NCBI RefSeq assembly: GCF_024399415.1
Contig: NZ_CP029257.1
Coordinates: forward strand, 1,511,501 to 1,575,500
DNA: 64,000 nt
DNA from: Streptococcus oralis
Lineage (GTDB): Bacteria; Bacillota; Bacilli; Lactobacillales; Streptococcaceae
Reading direction: 5' to 3'
The position numbers were made by a program, and so were the translations under genes. Below the pieces are notes generated by a model. The model was not told the origin of the DNA. It saw only the letters and a program-made list of their open reading frames with translations, and searched no databases. Each line of letters starts with the position of its first letter. Within the stretch, counting starts at the first letter, position 1. Positions 1 through 9,727 of the stretch are shown here, piece after piece.

Positions 1-191
1 AGAGCATGATTTTTCTTTCATCAACCCTAGGGGCAACCGCTTCTGTTTTGGGACTCTTTATCGGCTATAGCTTCAACCTCGCAGCAGGATCCAGCATCGT
101 GCTCACATCCGCCAGCTTCTTCTTAATCAGTTTCTTTATCTCTCCAAAGCAACGATACTTGAAACTAAAAAATAAAAAAATCAATAAATAA
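1..191 (+). CDS. psaC: Manganese ABC transporter permease, C-terminal end (partial)
   Basis: The reading frame is open from the left edge to the stop at 191, so only about the last 63 residues are present. They contain two hydrophobic stretches (around [12 protein letters not shown] and [14 protein letters not shown]) followed by a lysine-rich cytoplasmic tail, as at the end of ABC-3 family metal permeases. The lipoprotein gene psaA begins 25 bp downstream on the same strand, the usual order psaB-psaC-psaA. The assignment rests mainly on this context and the membrane pattern; the family signature part lies outside the window. Confidence 0.8.
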   Translation, partial: SMIFLSSTLGATASVLGLFIGYSFNLAAGSSIVLTSASFFLISFFISPKQRYLKLKNKKINK

Positions 192-216
192 GGGGAAACC
201 CTTCTGGAGGAATCTA

Positions 217-1149
217 ATGAAAAAATTAGGTACATTGCTCGTTCTTTTTCTTTCTATCATTGGATTAGCTGCCTGTGCTAGTGGGAAAAAAGATACAGCA
301 TCTACAAACCAAAAACTAAAGGTTGTAGCGACTAACTCTATCATTGCTGATATTACTAAAAATATCGCTGGTGACAAGATTGATCTTCACAGTATCGTTC
401 CTGTTGGTCAAGACCCACACGAGTACGAACCACTTCCTGAAGACGTAAAGAAAACTTCTGAGGCTGACCTCATTTTCTATAACGGTATCAACCTTGAAAC
501 AGGTGGCAATGCTTGGTTTACCAAATTGGTCGAAAATGCCAAGAAAACTGAAAACAAAGACTACTATGCAGTTAGTGACGGCGTAGATATCATCTACCTT
601 GAAGGTCAAAACGAGAAAGGCAAAGAAGACCCACACGCTTGGCTCAACCTTGAAAATGGGATAATTTATGCTAAAAATATCGCTAAACAGTTGATTGCAA
701 AAGACCCTAGCAACAAGGAATTCTACGAAAAAAATCTCAAAGACTATACTGAAAAGCTAGACAAACTGGACAAGGAAGCTAAAGAGAAATTTAACAATAT
801 CCCTGCTGAGAAAAAACTCATTGTAACCAGCGAAGGATGCTTCAAATACTTCTCTAAAGCTTACGAAGTTCCAAGTGCCTACATCTGGGAAATCAACACA
901 GAAGAAGAAGGAACACCTGAACAAATCAAGACCTTGGTTGAAAAACTTCGCCAAACAAAAGTTCCATCACTCTTTGTTGAATCAAGTGTCGATGACCGTC
1001 CAATGAAGACTGTTTCACAAGACACAAATATCCCAATTTACGCACAAATCTTTACTGACTCAATCGCTGAAGAAGGTAAAGAAGGTGACAGCTACTACAA
1101 CATGATGAAATACAACCTTGACAAGATTGCTGAAGGTTTGTCAAAATAA
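217..1149 (+). CDS. psaA: Manganese-binding lipoprotein of the Psa/Sca ABC transporter
   Basis: Cluster A-I solute-binding lipoprotein that captures Mn2+ (and Zn2+) outside the cell and delivers it to the PsaBC permease; in streptococci it supports manganese nutrition and oxidative-stress resistance. The 310 residues begin with a lipoprotein signal whose lipobox LAAC ends at Cys20. Metal-ligand motifs are visible: DPHEYEP (His near 68), DPHAWLN, the SEGCFKYF segment carrying the glutamate, and FTDSIAEEG with the aspartate near the C terminus. The ATG follows a GGAGG site at 205-209. Full length for the family. It is followed by a terminator-like hairpin before tpx. Confidence 0.96.
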   Translation: MKKLGTLLVLFLSIIGLAACASGKKDTASTNQKLKVVATNSIIADITKNIAGDKIDLHSIVPVGQDPHEYEPLPEDVKKTSEADLIFYNGINLETGGNAWFTKLVENAKKTENKDYYAVSDGVDIIYLEGQNEKGKEDPHAWLNLENGIIYAKNIAKQLIAKDPSNKEFYEKNLKDYTEKLDKLDKEAKEKFNNIPAEKKLIVTSEGCFKYFSKAYEVPSAYIWEINTEEEGTPEQIKTLVEKLRQTKVPSLFVESSVDDRPMKTVSQDTNIPIYAQIFTDSIAEEGKEGDSYYNMMKYNLDKIAEGLSK

Positions 1150-1155
1150 TCCATT

Positions 1156-1192
1156 AAAAACGTCATTCTCACCGAATTGGCGTTTTTTCAAT
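1156..1192 (+). terminator. Probable terminator after psaA
   Basis: AAAACGTCA pairs imperfectly with TTGGCGTTTTTT, closing a short loop and ending in a T run just after the psaA stop. It separates the psa operon from tpx, which has its own candidate promoter. The stem has mismatches, so some read-through is likely. Confidence 0.6.
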
Positions 1193-1206
1193 TTCCGGTC
1201 AAATCA

Positions 1207-1236
1207 TTGGAAAAATCTGACAATTCTCGGTAAAAT
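1207..1236 (+). promoter_or_regulatory. Candidate tpx promoter
   Basis: TTGGAA at 1207-1212 and TAAAAT at 1231-1236 are separated by 18 bp, upstream of the tpx ATG at 1263 and its GGAG site. This suggests that tpx can be transcribed independently of psaBCA. Confidence 0.45.
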
Positions 1237-1262
1237 AAAAGAAAAAAGAATGGAGTAGTTTC

Positions 1263-1757
1263 ATGACCACTTTTCTCGGAAATCCTGTAACTTTTACAGG
1301 TAAACAACTGCAAGTCGGAGACAAGGCACTTGACTTTTCTCTTACGACAACCGATCTCTCTAAAAAAACGCTAGCTGACTTTGATGGAAAGAAAAAAGTC
1401 TTGAGTGTTGTCCCTTCTATCGATACTGGTGTCTGCTCAACGCAAACACGTCGATTCAACCAAGAACTTGCCAACATTGACAATACTGTCGTTCTTACTG
1501 TTTCTATGGACCTACCATTTGCCCAAGGACGCTGGTGTGGGGCTGAAGGTCTTGACAATGCCATCATGCTTTCAGACTACTTCGACCATTCTTTCGGACG
1601 CGATTATGCCCTTTTGATCAACGAATGGCATCTCCTTGCACGTGCCGTCTTTGTTCTCGATACTGACAATGTCATCCGTTACGTAGAATACGTTGACAAC
1701 ATCAACACGGAACCAGACTTTGAAGCTGCCATTGCTGCAGTTAAAGAACTAGACTAA
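1263..1757 (+). CDS. tpx: Thiol peroxidase (atypical 2-Cys peroxiredoxin)
   Basis: Reduces hydrogen peroxide and organic peroxides in the cytoplasm using thioredoxin as electron donor. The 164-residue length is typical for Tpx. The peroxidatic cysteine sits in [14 protein letters not shown] and the resolving cysteine in [10 protein letters not shown], the pair that forms the intramolecular disulfide. The position directly behind the manganese transporter is conserved in mitis-group streptococci (it has been called psaD) and fits a shared role in oxidative-stress defence. A perfect-stem terminator follows. Confidence 0.95.
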   Translation: MTTFLGNPVTFTGKQLQVGDKALDFSLTTTDLSKKTLADFDGKKKVLSVVPSIDTGVCSTQTRRFNQELANIDNTVVLTVSMDLPFAQGRWCGAEGLDNAIMLSDYFDHSFGRDYALLINEWHLLARAVFVLDTDNVIRYVEYVDNINTEPDFEAAIAAVKELD

Positions 1758-1777
1758 AATCACAAGCATTATGACAG

Positions 1778-1803
1778 AAAGCTAGAGAAATCTAGCTTTT
1801 TTT
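1778..1803 (+). terminator. Terminator after tpx
   Basis: AAAGCTAGA and TCTAGCTTT form a perfect 9-bp stem around a GAAA loop, followed by a T run. It directly abuts the scaR -10 element. Confidence 0.9.
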
Positions 1804-1811
1804 GGTATACT
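1803..1811 (+). promoter_or_regulatory. Extended -10 promoter of scaR
   Basis: TG at 1803-1804 plus TATACT at 1806-1811 is an extended -10 element with no good -35 box. Transcription should start near 1818, so the in-frame ATG at 1814 would lie at or upstream of the transcript start. This supports the ATG at 1841 as the true scaR start. Confidence 0.6.
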
Positions 1812-1840
1812 AGATGGAGAGAATGAACAAGAGGAAACGA

Positions 1841-2491
1841 ATGACTCCAAATAAAGAAGATTATTTAAAATGTATTTATGAAATCGGTACGGACATGCAA
1901 AAAATCACCAACAAAGAGATTGCTGCCCGTATGCAGGTCTCTCCGCCTGCTGTAACAGAGATGATCAAACGCATGAAAAGTGAAAATCTCATCCTCAAGG
2001 ATAAGGAGAACGGCTATCTATTGACAGATATTGGCCTCAAACTGGTCTCTGAGCTCTATCGTAAACACCGGTTGATTGAAGTCTTTCTAGTTCACCATCT
2101 AGACTATACTAGCGATCAAATCCACGAAGAAGCTGAGGTCCTAGAACACACAGTCTCTGACCTATTTGTAAAGAGACTGGATAAACTGCTTGGTTTCCCT
2201 CAAACTTGCCCCCACGGTGGAACCATACCAGCCGAGGGAGAACTCTTGGTTGAAATCAATAACCTTCCACTAGCAGCTGTCCAGGAAGCTGGAACCTATC
2301 TCCTGACTCGCGTTCATGATAGTTTTGAACTACTCAAGTATCTAGAAAAGCATGAAATCCATATCGGTGACCAAGTCAAAGTCAAGCAGTTTGATAATTT
2401 TTCCAATACCTTTACACTGGTCAACAAAGACGAAGACCTCCAAGTTAGTATGGATATCGCCAAACAACTCTATGTCGAAAAAATCAACTAA
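1841..2491 (+). CDS. scaR: Metal-dependent transcriptional regulator (DtxR/MntR family)
   Basis: Manganese-sensing repressor expected to control psaBCA; orthologues are called PsaR, ScaR or SloR. The N terminus is a winged helix (MTPNKEDYLKCIYEI, then KEIAARMQVSPPAVTEMIKRM). The dimerization and metal-binding region (HRLIEVFLVHHL, EEAEVLEHTVSD, CPHGGTIP) follows, and the C-terminal part resembles the SH3-like FeoA domain. I chose the ATG at 1841 (about 216 residues) because a GAGGAAA site lies just upstream and the -10 element overlaps the region of the upstream ATGs. Being located next to its probable target operon is consistent with local regulation. Confidence 0.9.
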   Translation: MTPNKEDYLKCIYEIGTDMQKITNKEIAARMQVSPPAVTEMIKRMKSENLILKDKENGYLLTDIGLKLVSELYRKHRLIEVFLVHHLDYTSDQIHEEAEVLEHTVSDLFVKRLDKLLGFPQTCPHGGTIPAEGELLVEINNLPLAAVQEAGTYLLTRVHDSFELLKYLEKHEIHIGDQVKVKQFDNFSNTFTLVNKDEDLQVSMDIAKQLYVEKIN

Positions 2492-2499
2492 GCCCTTAT

Positions 2500-2530
2500 T
2501 CCTGAAAGAAATTCTTTTCAGGGATTTTTT
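2500..2530 (+). terminator. Terminator after scaR
   Basis: CCTGAAAGAA pairs with TTCTTTTCAGG with one bulge and is followed by ATTTTTTATT. Confidence 0.8.
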
Positions 2531-2540
2531 ATTATTTTGC

Positions 2541-2569
2541 TTGTAACTCCCATTTGTTTGGTGTAGAAT
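2541..2569 (+). promoter_or_regulatory. Candidate promoter of the small membrane protein gene
   Basis: TTGTAA at 2541-2546 and TAGAAT at 2564-2569 are spaced by 17 bp, 30 bp upstream of the ATG at 2599. Confidence 0.45.
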
Positions 2570-2598
2570 GAAGCTAGATAAAAGAGGGAGGTCTTCCT

Positions 2599-3012
2599 AT
2601 GAAAAAGCTCTTTAGAATCCATTTTGCAGCCATTGTAGTCAGCGATTTGCTACTGTTGGTAACTTTCAGACCCCGATACGAACTTTCTTTGGAGAGAGGT
2701 CTGATTTTTTGCTTCATTTTCATCCTTGCTCAAGGACTACTGCTATTTCGCTTGGTCAATCGACTCAAAAAACATTTCTCTGAGATTTATCCTCAGATGA
2801 ACAAAAAAATTCGCCTCTACTACTTAACGATTCTCTCCGTTGACCTTCTATTATTTGTCTTTTTAGCCTTCACTAGTTCTCAACGATTTTCCTCTCTTAT
2901 GCCAATCGTCACTGGTTGTCATTCTACTTTATATTATATGACGGCTGCCCACCTAAGAGAAAACTATCCAGACTTTTACAACAAACACATCTCCTTCTGG
3001 GAGTGTCTATAA
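2599..3012 (+). CDS. Small integral membrane protein of unknown function
   Basis: 137 residues preceded by a strong AGAGGGAGG ribosome site. Hydropathy by eye suggests four membrane segments, near residues 8-24, 34-54, 75-95 and 100-116, joined by short basic loops (RLKKHF, NKKIRLYY). I recognise no catalytic motif and no family. It stands alone between scaR and the convergent dtd gene and is bounded by terminators on both sides, so it is probably monocistronic. Confidence 0.7.
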   Translation: MKKLFRIHFAAIVVSDLLLLVTFRPRYELSLERGLIFCFIFILAQGLLLFRLVNRLKKHFSEIYPQMNKKIRLYYLTILSVDLLLFVFLAFTSSQRFSSLMPIVTGCHSTLYYMTAAHLRENYPDFYNKHISFWECL

Positions 3013-3015
3013 ACA

Positions 3016-3042
3016 AAAACCAAGCCAGCTGGCTTGGTTTTC
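3016..3042. terminator. Bidirectional terminator between convergent genes
   Basis: A nearly perfect palindrome, AAAACCAAGCCAGC against GCTGGCTTGGTTTT, lies between the stops of the membrane protein gene (+) and dtd (-), with A and T runs on the two sides, so it can serve both strands. Confidence 0.9.
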
Positions 3043-3486
3043 TTATCTATTTTTAGTATCAAGAATGATGGTAACTGGCCCATCATTGACTAGCTCCACC
3101 TGCATATCCGCTCCAAAGATACCTGTCTGAACGGGCACTTCCTGAGCTAGCTTTTGGTTGAAAGCCTCATAAAAGGCAGTTGCCATATCAGGCTTGGCTG
3201 CACCTGTAAAAGCTGGACGATTGCCTTTCTTGGTATCTGCAAAGAGGGTAAACTGAGAAATAGAAAGGATTTCTCCTTCAATATCTTTGACAGACAGGTT
3301 CATCTTGCCTTCCACATCTGAAAAAATCCGCATGTTGACGAGCTTTCTCACAGCATAGTCCAAATCTTCCTCTTGGTCCTCTGGACCAACACCGACCAGC
3401 AATAAGAGTCCCTGATTGATCTTTCCATGAACCTGACCTTCGATACTGACTTGAGCTTTTTTAACCCGTTGAATAATGATTTTCAT
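3043..3486 (-). CDS. dtd: D-aminoacyl-tRNA deacylase
   Basis: Hydrolyses D-aminoacyl-tRNAs (and mischarged glycyl-tRNA), keeping D-amino acids out of translation. The 147 residues match the family length. Hallmarks are the N terminus [15 protein letters not shown], the [15 protein letters not shown] active-site segment, and the [12 protein letters not shown] terminus carrying the Gly-Pro motif. It lies 30 bp downstream of rel on the same strand, an arrangement common in Gram-positive bacteria, and is probably co-transcribed with it. Confidence 0.95.
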   Translation of the reverse strand: MKIIIQRVKKAQVSIEGQVHGKINQGLLLLVGVGPEDQEEDLDYAVRKLVNMRIFSDVEGKMNLSVKDIEGEILSISQFTLFADTKKGNRPAFTGAAKPDMATAFYEAFNQKLAQEVPVQTGIFGADMQVELVNDGPVTIILDTKNR

Positions 3487-3515
3487 AATAGCCTTTCTAG
3501 TAACTGAAGGGAGAA

Positions 3516-5732
3516 TTAGCCGTTGGTCCGTTTGACAGAGTAGACCTCTGGCACACTCTTAATCTTGTCCACGACTGTGGTCAGTGTAGAGAGGTTTGAA
3601 ATTCCAAAGGAGACATGGATATTAGCAAATTTCATATCCTTAGTTGGTTGAGCATTAACGGTTGAGATATTCTTGGTCGTGTTTGAGAGAACTTGTAAAA
3701 CATCATTTAAGAGCCCTGTACGGTTGAGACCATAGATATCGATGTGGGCAGTGTATTCCTTGCTTGAGAATTGATCTTCCCACTCCACATCAAGGAGACG
3801 TTGCTCGTAGTTTTCTTGGGCACGGAGATTCATACAGTCCACACGGTGAATAGCCACACCGCGTCCCTTAGTAATGTAACCGACAATGTCGTCACCCGGA
3901 ACTGGATTGCAACACTTGGCAATCCGCACTAAGAGACCTGAGGCACCTTCAATGACCACACCACCCTCATGCTTAACCTTGAGGGTTTCTTTGTTTTCGA
4001 CCTTAACTTCGCCACCTTTGACAAGCTCTTCTGCTTCCGCCTTGGCCTTAGCGCGTTCTTCCTCACGACGTTCCTTTTCGGTCAAACGGTTAAAGACGGT
4101 AATAGCGCCAATTTCTCCAAAACCAATGGCTGCGTAGAGAGCCTCCTCTGTCTTGTAGCTGGTCTTTTGAAGAACCTCATCCATATGGCGCTTGTCCATG
4201 AATTTATTGGCTACATAGCCGTTTTCTTGGAACTGGGCCATCAACATTTCACGGCCCTTGTTAACGGATAATTCCTTGTCTTGATTTTTAAAGAACTGAC
4301 GAATCTTGTTGCGCGCCTTACTGGTCTTGACCATGTTGAGCCAGTCACGACTCGAACCAAAGGAGTTGGGATTGGTGATAATTTCAACCTGATCCCCTGT
4401 CTTGAGCTTGGTTGTCAGCGGAACCATACGGCCATTGACCTTGGCGCCAGTCGCTTTTTCACCGACTTTGGTATGGATTTCATAGGCAAAGTCAATCGGT
4501 CCTGAATCTTTTGGAAGGGAGCGAACTGCACCATCAGGAGTAAAGACGTAAATCTCCTCCGCCAGATAGTTTTCCTTAACAGAGTCCACAAATTCCTTGG
4601 CATCATCAGCCTGGTCTTGGAGCTCCATCATCTCCTTGATCCAGTTCATCCCAATAGCAGATTCCTTGCTGTTGACCTGCCCTTTAATGCCTTTCTTATA
4701 AGCCCAGTGAGCCGCTACCCCGTACTCAGCCACTTCGTGCATTTCTTTAGTACGAATCTGGAATTCAATCGGCCCTTTTGGCCCATAAACAGTTGTATGG
4801 ATAGACTGGTAACCATTGGCCTTACGATTGGCGATATAGTCTTTGAAGCGGCCTGGCATAGGTTTCCAAAGTTCATGCACATAACCCAGCATAGCATAGA
4901 CATCACTCTGGGTATCTAAGATACAGCGAATGGCAATCAGGTCATAAATTTCCTCAAAGCGTTTCTTCTTATCCTGCATCTTGCGGTAGATCGAATAGAT
5001 ATGCTTAGGACGACCATAGATTTTCCCTTTGAGATTTCGTTCGGTAGCGTACTCTTCCAACTTGGTTACGACTTCGTCGACCAAAGCCTCACGTTCTCTG
5101 CGTTTTTCCTTCATCATGTGGGTAATCTTGTAAAACTCAGTTGGATTGAGGTAACGGAAAGATAGATCTTCCAACTCCCACTTGACACTGGAAATCCCTA
5201 GACGATGAGCAAGTGGTGCGTAAATTTCCATGGTTTCTCTGGAAATCCGTTCTTGCTTGTCCTTTCGCAGGTGTTTAAGAGTCCGCATATTGTGCAAACG
5301 GTCCGATAATTTAACCAAGATAACGCGGATATCCTCAGACATGGCCATAAGCATCTTGCGGTGATTTTCAGCCAATTGTTCCTCGAGTGATTTGTACTCA
5401 ACCTTACCAAGCTTGGTCACCCCATCAACGATAATCCGAACATCATGACCGAACTCTCTTTCCAGATCATCCAGTGTCGCATCTGTGTCTTCAACTACGT
5501 CATGCAAAAAACCACAGGCAACGGTTACGGCATCCAGCTTGAGCTTAGCTAGAATGCCTGCAACCTGAATGGGATGGATAATATAGGGCTCACCTGATTT
5601 CCGAAACTGCCCACTATGACAATCAACTGCGTAAATCAATGCTTTTTGTACAAAAGTAACGTCTTCCTTTGTTAAATATTCTTTCGTTAAAGCGACTACC
5701 TGATCGCCCGTCAAATTCACTTCTTTCGGCAT
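3516..5732 (-). CDS. rel: Bifunctional (p)ppGpp synthetase/hydrolase
   Basis: Makes and degrades the stringent-response alarmone. The 738 residues show the full long-RSH order: an HD hydrolase domain (about 45-160, with FLHDVVEDT and [11 protein letters not shown]), a synthetase domain (about 240-350, with YDLIAIRCI and [12 protein letters not shown]), TGS (about 395-455, [14 protein letters not shown]), a cysteine-containing segment ([13 protein letters not shown]) and a C-terminal ACT domain (about 665-738, [16 protein letters not shown]). Because both hydrolase and synthetase motifs look intact it should be bifunctional. The ATG at 5732 follows a GGAGAG site. Confidence 0.96.
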   Translation of the reverse strand: MPKEVNLTGDQVVALTKEYLTKEDVTFVQKALIYAVDCHSGQFRKSGEPYIIHPIQVAGILAKLKLDAVTVACGFLHDVVEDTDATLDDLEREFGHDVRIIVDGVTKLGKVEYKSLEEQLAENHRKMLMAMSEDIRVILVKLSDRLHNMRTLKHLRKDKQERISRETMEIYAPLAHRLGISSVKWELEDLSFRYLNPTEFYKITHMMKEKRREREALVDEVVTKLEEYATERNLKGKIYGRPKHIYSIYRKMQDKKKRFEEIYDLIAIRCILDTQSDVYAMLGYVHELWKPMPGRFKDYIANRKANGYQSIHTTVYGPKGPIEFQIRTKEMHEVAEYGVAAHWAYKKGIKGQVNSKESAIGMNWIKEMMELQDQADDAKEFVDSVKENYLAEEIYVFTPDGAVRSLPKDSGPIDFAYEIHTKVGEKATGAKVNGRMVPLTTKLKTGDQVEIITNPNSFGSSRDWLNMVKTSKARNKIRQFFKNQDKELSVNKGREMLMAQFQENGYVANKFMDKRHMDEVLQKTSYKTEEALYAAIGFGEIGAITVFNRLTEKERREEERAKAKAEAEELVKGGEVKVENKETLKVKHEGGVVIEGASGLLVRIAKCCNPVPGDDIVGYITKGRGVAIHRVDCMNLRAQENYEQRLLDVEWEDQFSSKEYTAHIDIYGLNRTGLLNDVLQVLSNTTKNISTVNAQPTKDMKFANIHVSFGISNLSTLTTVVDKIKSVPEVYSVKRTNG

Positions 5733-5824
5733 CTATACTCTCCAATTCTTCCTACCATTTTATCACTTTTTTAAGGATATGAAAACTAGAAAAGCCTGTT
5801 TTTATGCCAATACCAATCATTAAA

Positions 5825-5856
5825 AAAACACTACCAGATTTCTCTAGTAGTGTTTT
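5825..5856 (-). terminator. Terminator after msmK
   Basis: AAAACACTAC and GTAGTGTTTT form a 10-bp stem just downstream of the msmK stop. The A-rich + strand at its left end gives a T run in the minus-strand transcript. Confidence 0.85.
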
Positions 5857-5870
5857 GACATTTCATTTGC

Positions 5871-7001
5871 TTAGTAGACAGTTTTTTCAGTTTCTACGTC
5901 GAAGAAGTGTGCTTTGTTCAAGTCAAATCCAAGTTCAACTGTTGCACCTGTTTGCAAGTAGTCACGAGCATCCACTTTTGCAACAAATTCGTCTTTACCA
6001 ACTTGGCAGTAAAGGTGAGATTCTGAACCAAGCAATTCTGATACGGAGATAGTAGCTTTGACAACTGACTCTGGGAATGTTTCAAGGAAAGCAGGTTCTG
6101 CGTTCACATCTTCTGGACGGATACCGAAGATCAATTCTTTTCCTTCGTAGCCTTTGTCACGAAGAACTTTCAAAGCACCTTCTGGCACTTTCAAGCGGAA
6201 ACCGTCAGAAACAATTTCGCTACCATCCAATTTTACATTGATGAAGTTCATAGCTGGGCTTCCGATGAATCCTGCTACAAATTTGTTAACTGGGTTTTTG
6301 TAAACTTCTTGAGGAGTACCGATTTGTTCAACACGTCCGATAGTACCTGTACCAGCTGGGTTCTTAGTTGCTGACATGATAACGATACGGTCTGCAAGTG
6401 TCATCGCTTCTGTTTGGTCGTGGGTTACGTAGATAGTTGTAGCACCGATACGACGGTGAATCTTCGCAATTTCAGCACGCATCGATACACGAAGTTTGGC
6501 ATCCAAGTTTGACAAAGGTTCATCCATCAAGAACACTTTTGCATCACGGACGATGGCACGACCCATGGCAACACGTTGACGTTGACCACCTGAAAGGTCA
6601 GCTGGTTTACGATCCAAGAATTCTTTCAAACCAAGGATTGCTGCTGCTTCTTGTACACGTTTGTCGATGTCTTCTTTGCTGTACTTACGCAATTTCAAAC
6701 CGAAAGCCATGTTGTCATATACAGTCATGTGTGGGTAAAGAGCGTAGTTTTGGAATACCATGGCAATGTCACGGTCTTTTGGAGCCACGTCGTTGACAAC
6801 CACGCCATCGATAGATGCAGTACCTTCTGTAATGTCTTCAAGACCAGCAATCATACGAAGAGTTGTTGATTTACCACATCCTGAAGGCCCTACGAAAACG
6901 ATAAATTCTTTGTCTTTGATGTCCAAGTTGAAGTCTTCAACTGAGTAGTGTTCGCTGTTTGGATATTTTTTGTAAATATTTTTAAGATTTAATTCTACCA
7001 T
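5871..7001 (-). CDS. msmK: Carbohydrate ABC transporter ATPase, MsmK/UgpC type
   Basis: Shared ATPase that energizes several sugar ABC importers (raffinose, maltodextrin, sialic acid) in streptococci. The 376 residues contain Walker [10 protein letters not shown] (near 38), the Q-loop, signature LSGGQRQR, Walker B VFLMDEP and the H-loop [10 protein letters not shown], followed by the C-terminal TOBE/OB regulatory domain (about 240-376, [11 protein letters not shown]). It stands alone without sugar-specific permease genes, as expected for a multitask ATPase. A -10 element and an imperfect cre-like site upstream suggest carbon-source control. Confidence 0.93.
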   Translation of the reverse strand: MVELNLKNIYKKYPNSEHYSVEDFNLDIKDKEFIVFVGPSGCGKSTTLRMIAGLEDITEGTASIDGVVVNDVAPKDRDIAMVFQNYALYPHMTVYDNMAFGLKLRKYSKEDIDKRVQEAAAILGLKEFLDRKPADLSGGQRQRVAMGRAIVRDAKVFLMDEPLSNLDAKLRVSMRAEIAKIHRRIGATTIYVTHDQTEAMTLADRIVIMSATKNPAGTGTIGRVEQIGTPQEVYKNPVNKFVAGFIGSPAMNFINVKLDGSEIVSDGFRLKVPEGALKVLRDKGYEGKELIFGIRPEDVNAEPAFLETFPESVVKATISVSELLGSESHLYCQVGKDEFVAKVDARDYLQTGATVELGFDLNKAHFFDVETEKTVY

Positions 7002-7034
7002 CGAGGTAAACTCCTTTTGTCTTTTGATAGTTTT

Positions 7035-7056
7035 ATTATAGATGAAAACGCTTTAC
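7035..7056 (-). promoter_or_regulatory. msmK -10 element with an adjacent cre-like sequence
   Basis: On the minus strand TATAAT lies at 7040-7035. The + strand stretch TGAAAACGCTTTAC at 7043-7056 matches the CcpA consensus TGWAARCGYTWNCW except near its 3' end. The overlap of the promoter with the cre-like site would fit catabolite repression; the cre call is weak. Confidence 0.4.
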
Positions 7057-7080
7057 TTTTCTATGGCAAGATGACCAAAA

Positions 7081-7116
7081 AAATAAAAAAGTTCTGTGCA
7101 ACTTGCACAAAACTTT
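7081..7116 (-). terminator. Terminator after the PucR-type regulator gene
   Basis: AAAGTT..GTGCAA pairs with TTGCAC..AACTTT at the end of the regulator gene, with a T-rich tract next in the minus-strand transcript. Confidence 0.8.
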
Positions 7117-7984
7117 AAAGAATATCTGGTAAAATCAACTGATAACACAAGGTAAGATCCGTTAACTCCTTCAACTGAAGCCCTGTCAATTCTTCCCATC
7201 TATCAATCTTGTATTGGAGAGAGTTGCGGTGCAGATAGAGTTGCTGGGCTGTTTTAGTTAGGACAGCACTGTTTTCCCAAAGAGAAAGAATGATTTCCTG
7301 AATCTGGTCCTGATCCAAGATCATCTGGTGCAGGCATTCCTTGGTTACCTTCAGGTCCACAATCCTTTCTCCCATACTCCAAAGATAGAGTTGTGAAAAG
7401 GTGTGTACACCTTGGTGACCCTGACGCCACCAAGTCTTAAACAAATCTCGCTCCGCTTTGATTAAGTCTGATAGGGTTTGATGGCCTGTCTGAGACCACA
7501 CCTGCCCCAACATGATCGACAGACGAAGGCCAAAGTCATACTCAACCGCTTCAATCGTATCAGATAAAATCGAGCGAACAGAGGTATACTTATCTTGTTG
7601 AAGAACAAATACATAATCCTGAGCACCGACCTGCAATACTGTCTGACAGTTAGGAAAAAGAGTCCGCATCATATCCAGCCAAGAGGCTAGATTTTCCTGT
7701 TGGAAGTAGGAAAGATGGCAATAAACCAGCTGAATCTTTTTGAAAGTTTGCGGCGCCTGCCCCTTCCCCTCAATCAGATAGGGATACCAAGGATTGAGCG
7801 AACGAGCCTGCTCCTGCTGGGTCAAAAGGGCAACCAACTGCTTTTCACGTTCGCTGAGCCCAGCTTCCTCCAGTAGAATCCACTGCTGAGAAGCTAAAGG
7901 GAGAGTAAGATAGCCTGGTTTCTCTACTGGCTGATCTGAAATCTGAGCTTCAGGGAACCAGTCTTGTAATTCCTTTGCAATCAT
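7115..7984 (-). CDS. PucR-type helix-turn-helix regulator-like protein
   Basis: 289 residues. The C-terminal 55 residues (AVLTKTAQQLYLHRNSLQYKI and the following DRWEELTG) match the PucR C-terminal helix-turn-helix, the same fold used by CdaR-type regulators. The rest is leucine- and glutamine-rich, with no recognised sensor domain; such proteins were called 'leucine-rich protein' (Lrp) in streptococci. It starts 3 bp after the mrnC stop, so it is the last gene of the cysS-mrnC unit, and it ends in a terminator. Its target and ligand cannot be read from the sequence. Confidence 0.75.
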   Translation of the reverse strand: MIAKELQDWFPEAQISDQPVEKPGYLTLPLASQQWILLEEAGLSEREKQLVALLTQQEQARSLNPWYPYLIEGKGQAPQTFKKIQLVYCHLSYFQQENLASWLDMMRTLFPNCQTVLQVGAQDYVFVLQQDKYTSVRSILSDTIEAVEYDFGLRLSIMLGQVWSQTGHQTLSDLIKAERDLFKTWWRQGHQGVHTFSQLYLWSMGERIVDLKVTKECLHQMILDQDQIQEIILSLWENSAVLTKTAQQLYLHRNSLQYKIDRWEELTGLQLKELTDLTLCYQLILPDIL

Positions 7985-7987
7985 ATT

Positions 7988-8374
7988 CTAGCCCTCCACT
8001 TTTTGGATGCACCAAGAAATTATGGTCTCTAGACGCTCCAGATTTTCAGTCAGATGGAGATAGCCCATGACCGCTTCAAAGCCTGTAGACATACGGTAAG
8101 TAACAATATCTGTATTCTTAGCCTTGGTGTGGCTGTTGGCATTGCGGCCGCGTTTATAGATTTCTTCTTCTTTTTCCGTCAGGACTTGCTCCTCCAACAT
8201 GAGGGCAATCAAGTGAGCCTGAGCCTTGGCAGATACATACTTGGTCGCCTCTTGGTGGAGTTTATTGGGCTTGGTCATGCCTTTAAGGATGAGATGGCGA
8301 CGGATATACATGGAATAAACTGCATCTCCCTCAAAAGCTAGCGCAATCCCGTTAATGAGATTGACATCAATCAC
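7988..8374 (-). CDS. mrnC: Mini-ribonuclease III
   Basis: RNase III catalytic domain without the double-stranded-RNA-binding domain; in Bacillus it matures 23S rRNA ends. The 128 residues contain the signature-like stretch NGIALAFEGDAVYSMYIRRH with its acidic residues and a second acidic cluster EEEIYKRGRNA. It starts with GTG, and the GTGATTGA overlap with the cysS stop (8 bp) indicates translational coupling. cysS-mrnC adjacency is conserved in Firmicutes and supports the call. Confidence 0.92.
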   Translation of the reverse strand: MIDVNLINGIALAFEGDAVYSMYIRRHLILKGMTKPNKLHQEATKYVSAKAQAHLIALMLEEQVLTEKEEEIYKRGRNANSHTKAKNTDIVTYRMSTGFEAVMGYLHLTENLERLETIISWCIQKVEG

Positions 8375-9710
8375 GAGTCCACCTCACTCCATCCTTGGTG
8401 TCAAGGAGCTTAATCCCTTGAGCAGCCAATTGATCACGGATTTGGTCTGCTGTCGCAAAGTCACGATTAGCACGCGCTTCTTGGCGTTTTTGGATCAAGG
8501 CTTCAATGTCTGCATCCAAAACTTCCTCAACAAAGACAATCCCAAAGACCTCCAACATATCCGCAAGAGCTTGCTTAACACTTGCATCATAGTTGCCAGA
8601 GTTAATCCACTTGGCCATTTCAAAGACAACTGTGATACCATTTGCGGAGTTGAAATCCTCATCCATAGCGGCAACAAACTTATCTTTAAAAGCCTGTAAC
8701 TCTTGAGCATCTACAGTCCCAGAAAATGGTTGCTCGTAGGTGTTCTTCAGATACTTGAGATTGGTCTCTGCGTCTCGCACTGCTTTTTCCGTAAAGTTGA
8801 TAGGCTTACGGTAATGCTGAGTCGCAAAGAAGAAACGCAACACTTGCCCATCGAGGGTTTTGAGGGCATCATGTACGGTTATAAAGTTGCCCAAGGACTT
8901 AGACATCTTAACATTGTCGATATTGACAAAGCCATTGTGCATCCAGTAGTTAGCAAAAGTCTTGCCTGTTTTTGCTTCTGACTGGGCAATTTCGTTGGTA
9001 TGGTGAGGAAACTCCAAATCAGCTCCACCACCGTGGATATCAATGGTATCTCCCAAAATCTCTGTCGACATGACCGAACACTCGATATGCCAACCCGGAC
9101 GACCAGGTCCCCAAGGACTGTTCCAAGAAATCTCGCCTGGTTTTGCAGCTTTCCAAAGAGCAAAGTCTACAGGATTTTCCTTGCGAGCCGTTTCTTCATC
9201 GGTACGACCTGAAGCACCCAGCTCCAAATCTTCCAAGGTTTTATTGGCCAACTTAGCATAGTTGTGAGATTTTTCCACGCGGAAGTAAACATCTCCTTGA
9301 CTCTCGTAAGCATAACCTTTTTCAATCAAATCTTCCACAAAGCGGATAATGTTCGCCATAAACTCCACTACACGCGGATGGCGAGTCGCAGGTTTCACGC
9401 CCAAGGACGTCACATCCTCACGAAAGGCAGCAATGTACTTGTCCGCAACCTCTTGCGGCGTGATGCCTTCTTCCTTGGCACGGTTGATAATCTTATCATC
9501 CACATCCGTAAAATTGGAAATATAGGCAACTTCGTAGCCACGGTATTCAAAATAACGACGAATGGTATCAAAAGCCACCGTCGAACGGGCATTCCCCACG
9601 TGGATATAGTTGTAGACCGTAGGCCCACAGACATACATGCGAACCTTTCCTTCTTCGATTGGGACAAATTCTCGCAAATCACGAGACATGGTGTCATAAA
9701 TTTTAATCAT
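8367..9710 (-). CDS. cysS: Cysteinyl-tRNA synthetase
   Basis: Class I synthetase that charges tRNA-Cys. Present are the Zn-binding cysteine in MYVCGPTVYN, the HIGH-like HVGNARS, the WHIECSVM segment and the KMSKSLGN motif. The usual N terminus is MIKIYDTMSRD. The frame opens three codons earlier with GTG, but the AAGGGAG site lies almost on that GTG and at good spacing for the ATG at 9710, so I take 9710 (447 residues). It sits in the pnp-cysE-cysS-mrnC unit. Confidence 0.96.
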   Translation of the reverse strand: MIKIYDTMSRDLREFVPIEEGKVRMYVCGPTVYNYIHVGNARSTVAFDTIRRYFEYRGYEVAYISNFTDVDDKIINRAKEEGITPQEVADKYIAAFREDVTSLGVKPATRHPRVVEFMANIIRFVEDLIEKGYAYESQGDVYFRVEKSHNYAKLANKTLEDLELGASGRTDEETARKENPVDFALWKAAKPGEISWNSPWGPGRPGWHIECSVMSTEILGDTIDIHGGGADLEFPHHTNEIAQSEAKTGKTFANYWMHNGFVNIDNVKMSKSLGNFITVHDALKTLDGQVLRFFFATQHYRKPINFTEKAVRDAETNLKYLKNTYEQPFSGTVDAQELQAFKDKFVAAMDEDFNSANGITVVFEMAKWINSGNYDASVKQALADMLEVFGIVFVEEVLDADIEALIQKRQEARANRDFATADQIRDQLAAQGIKLLDTKDGVRWTRD

Positions 9711-9727
9711 GCGGTCCACTCCCTTCT

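Noticed and set aside
1814..1840. N-terminal extension of ScaR from the ATG at 1814
   Set aside because: The -10 element at 1806-1811 places the transcript start after this ATG, and GAGGAAA fits the ATG at 1841.
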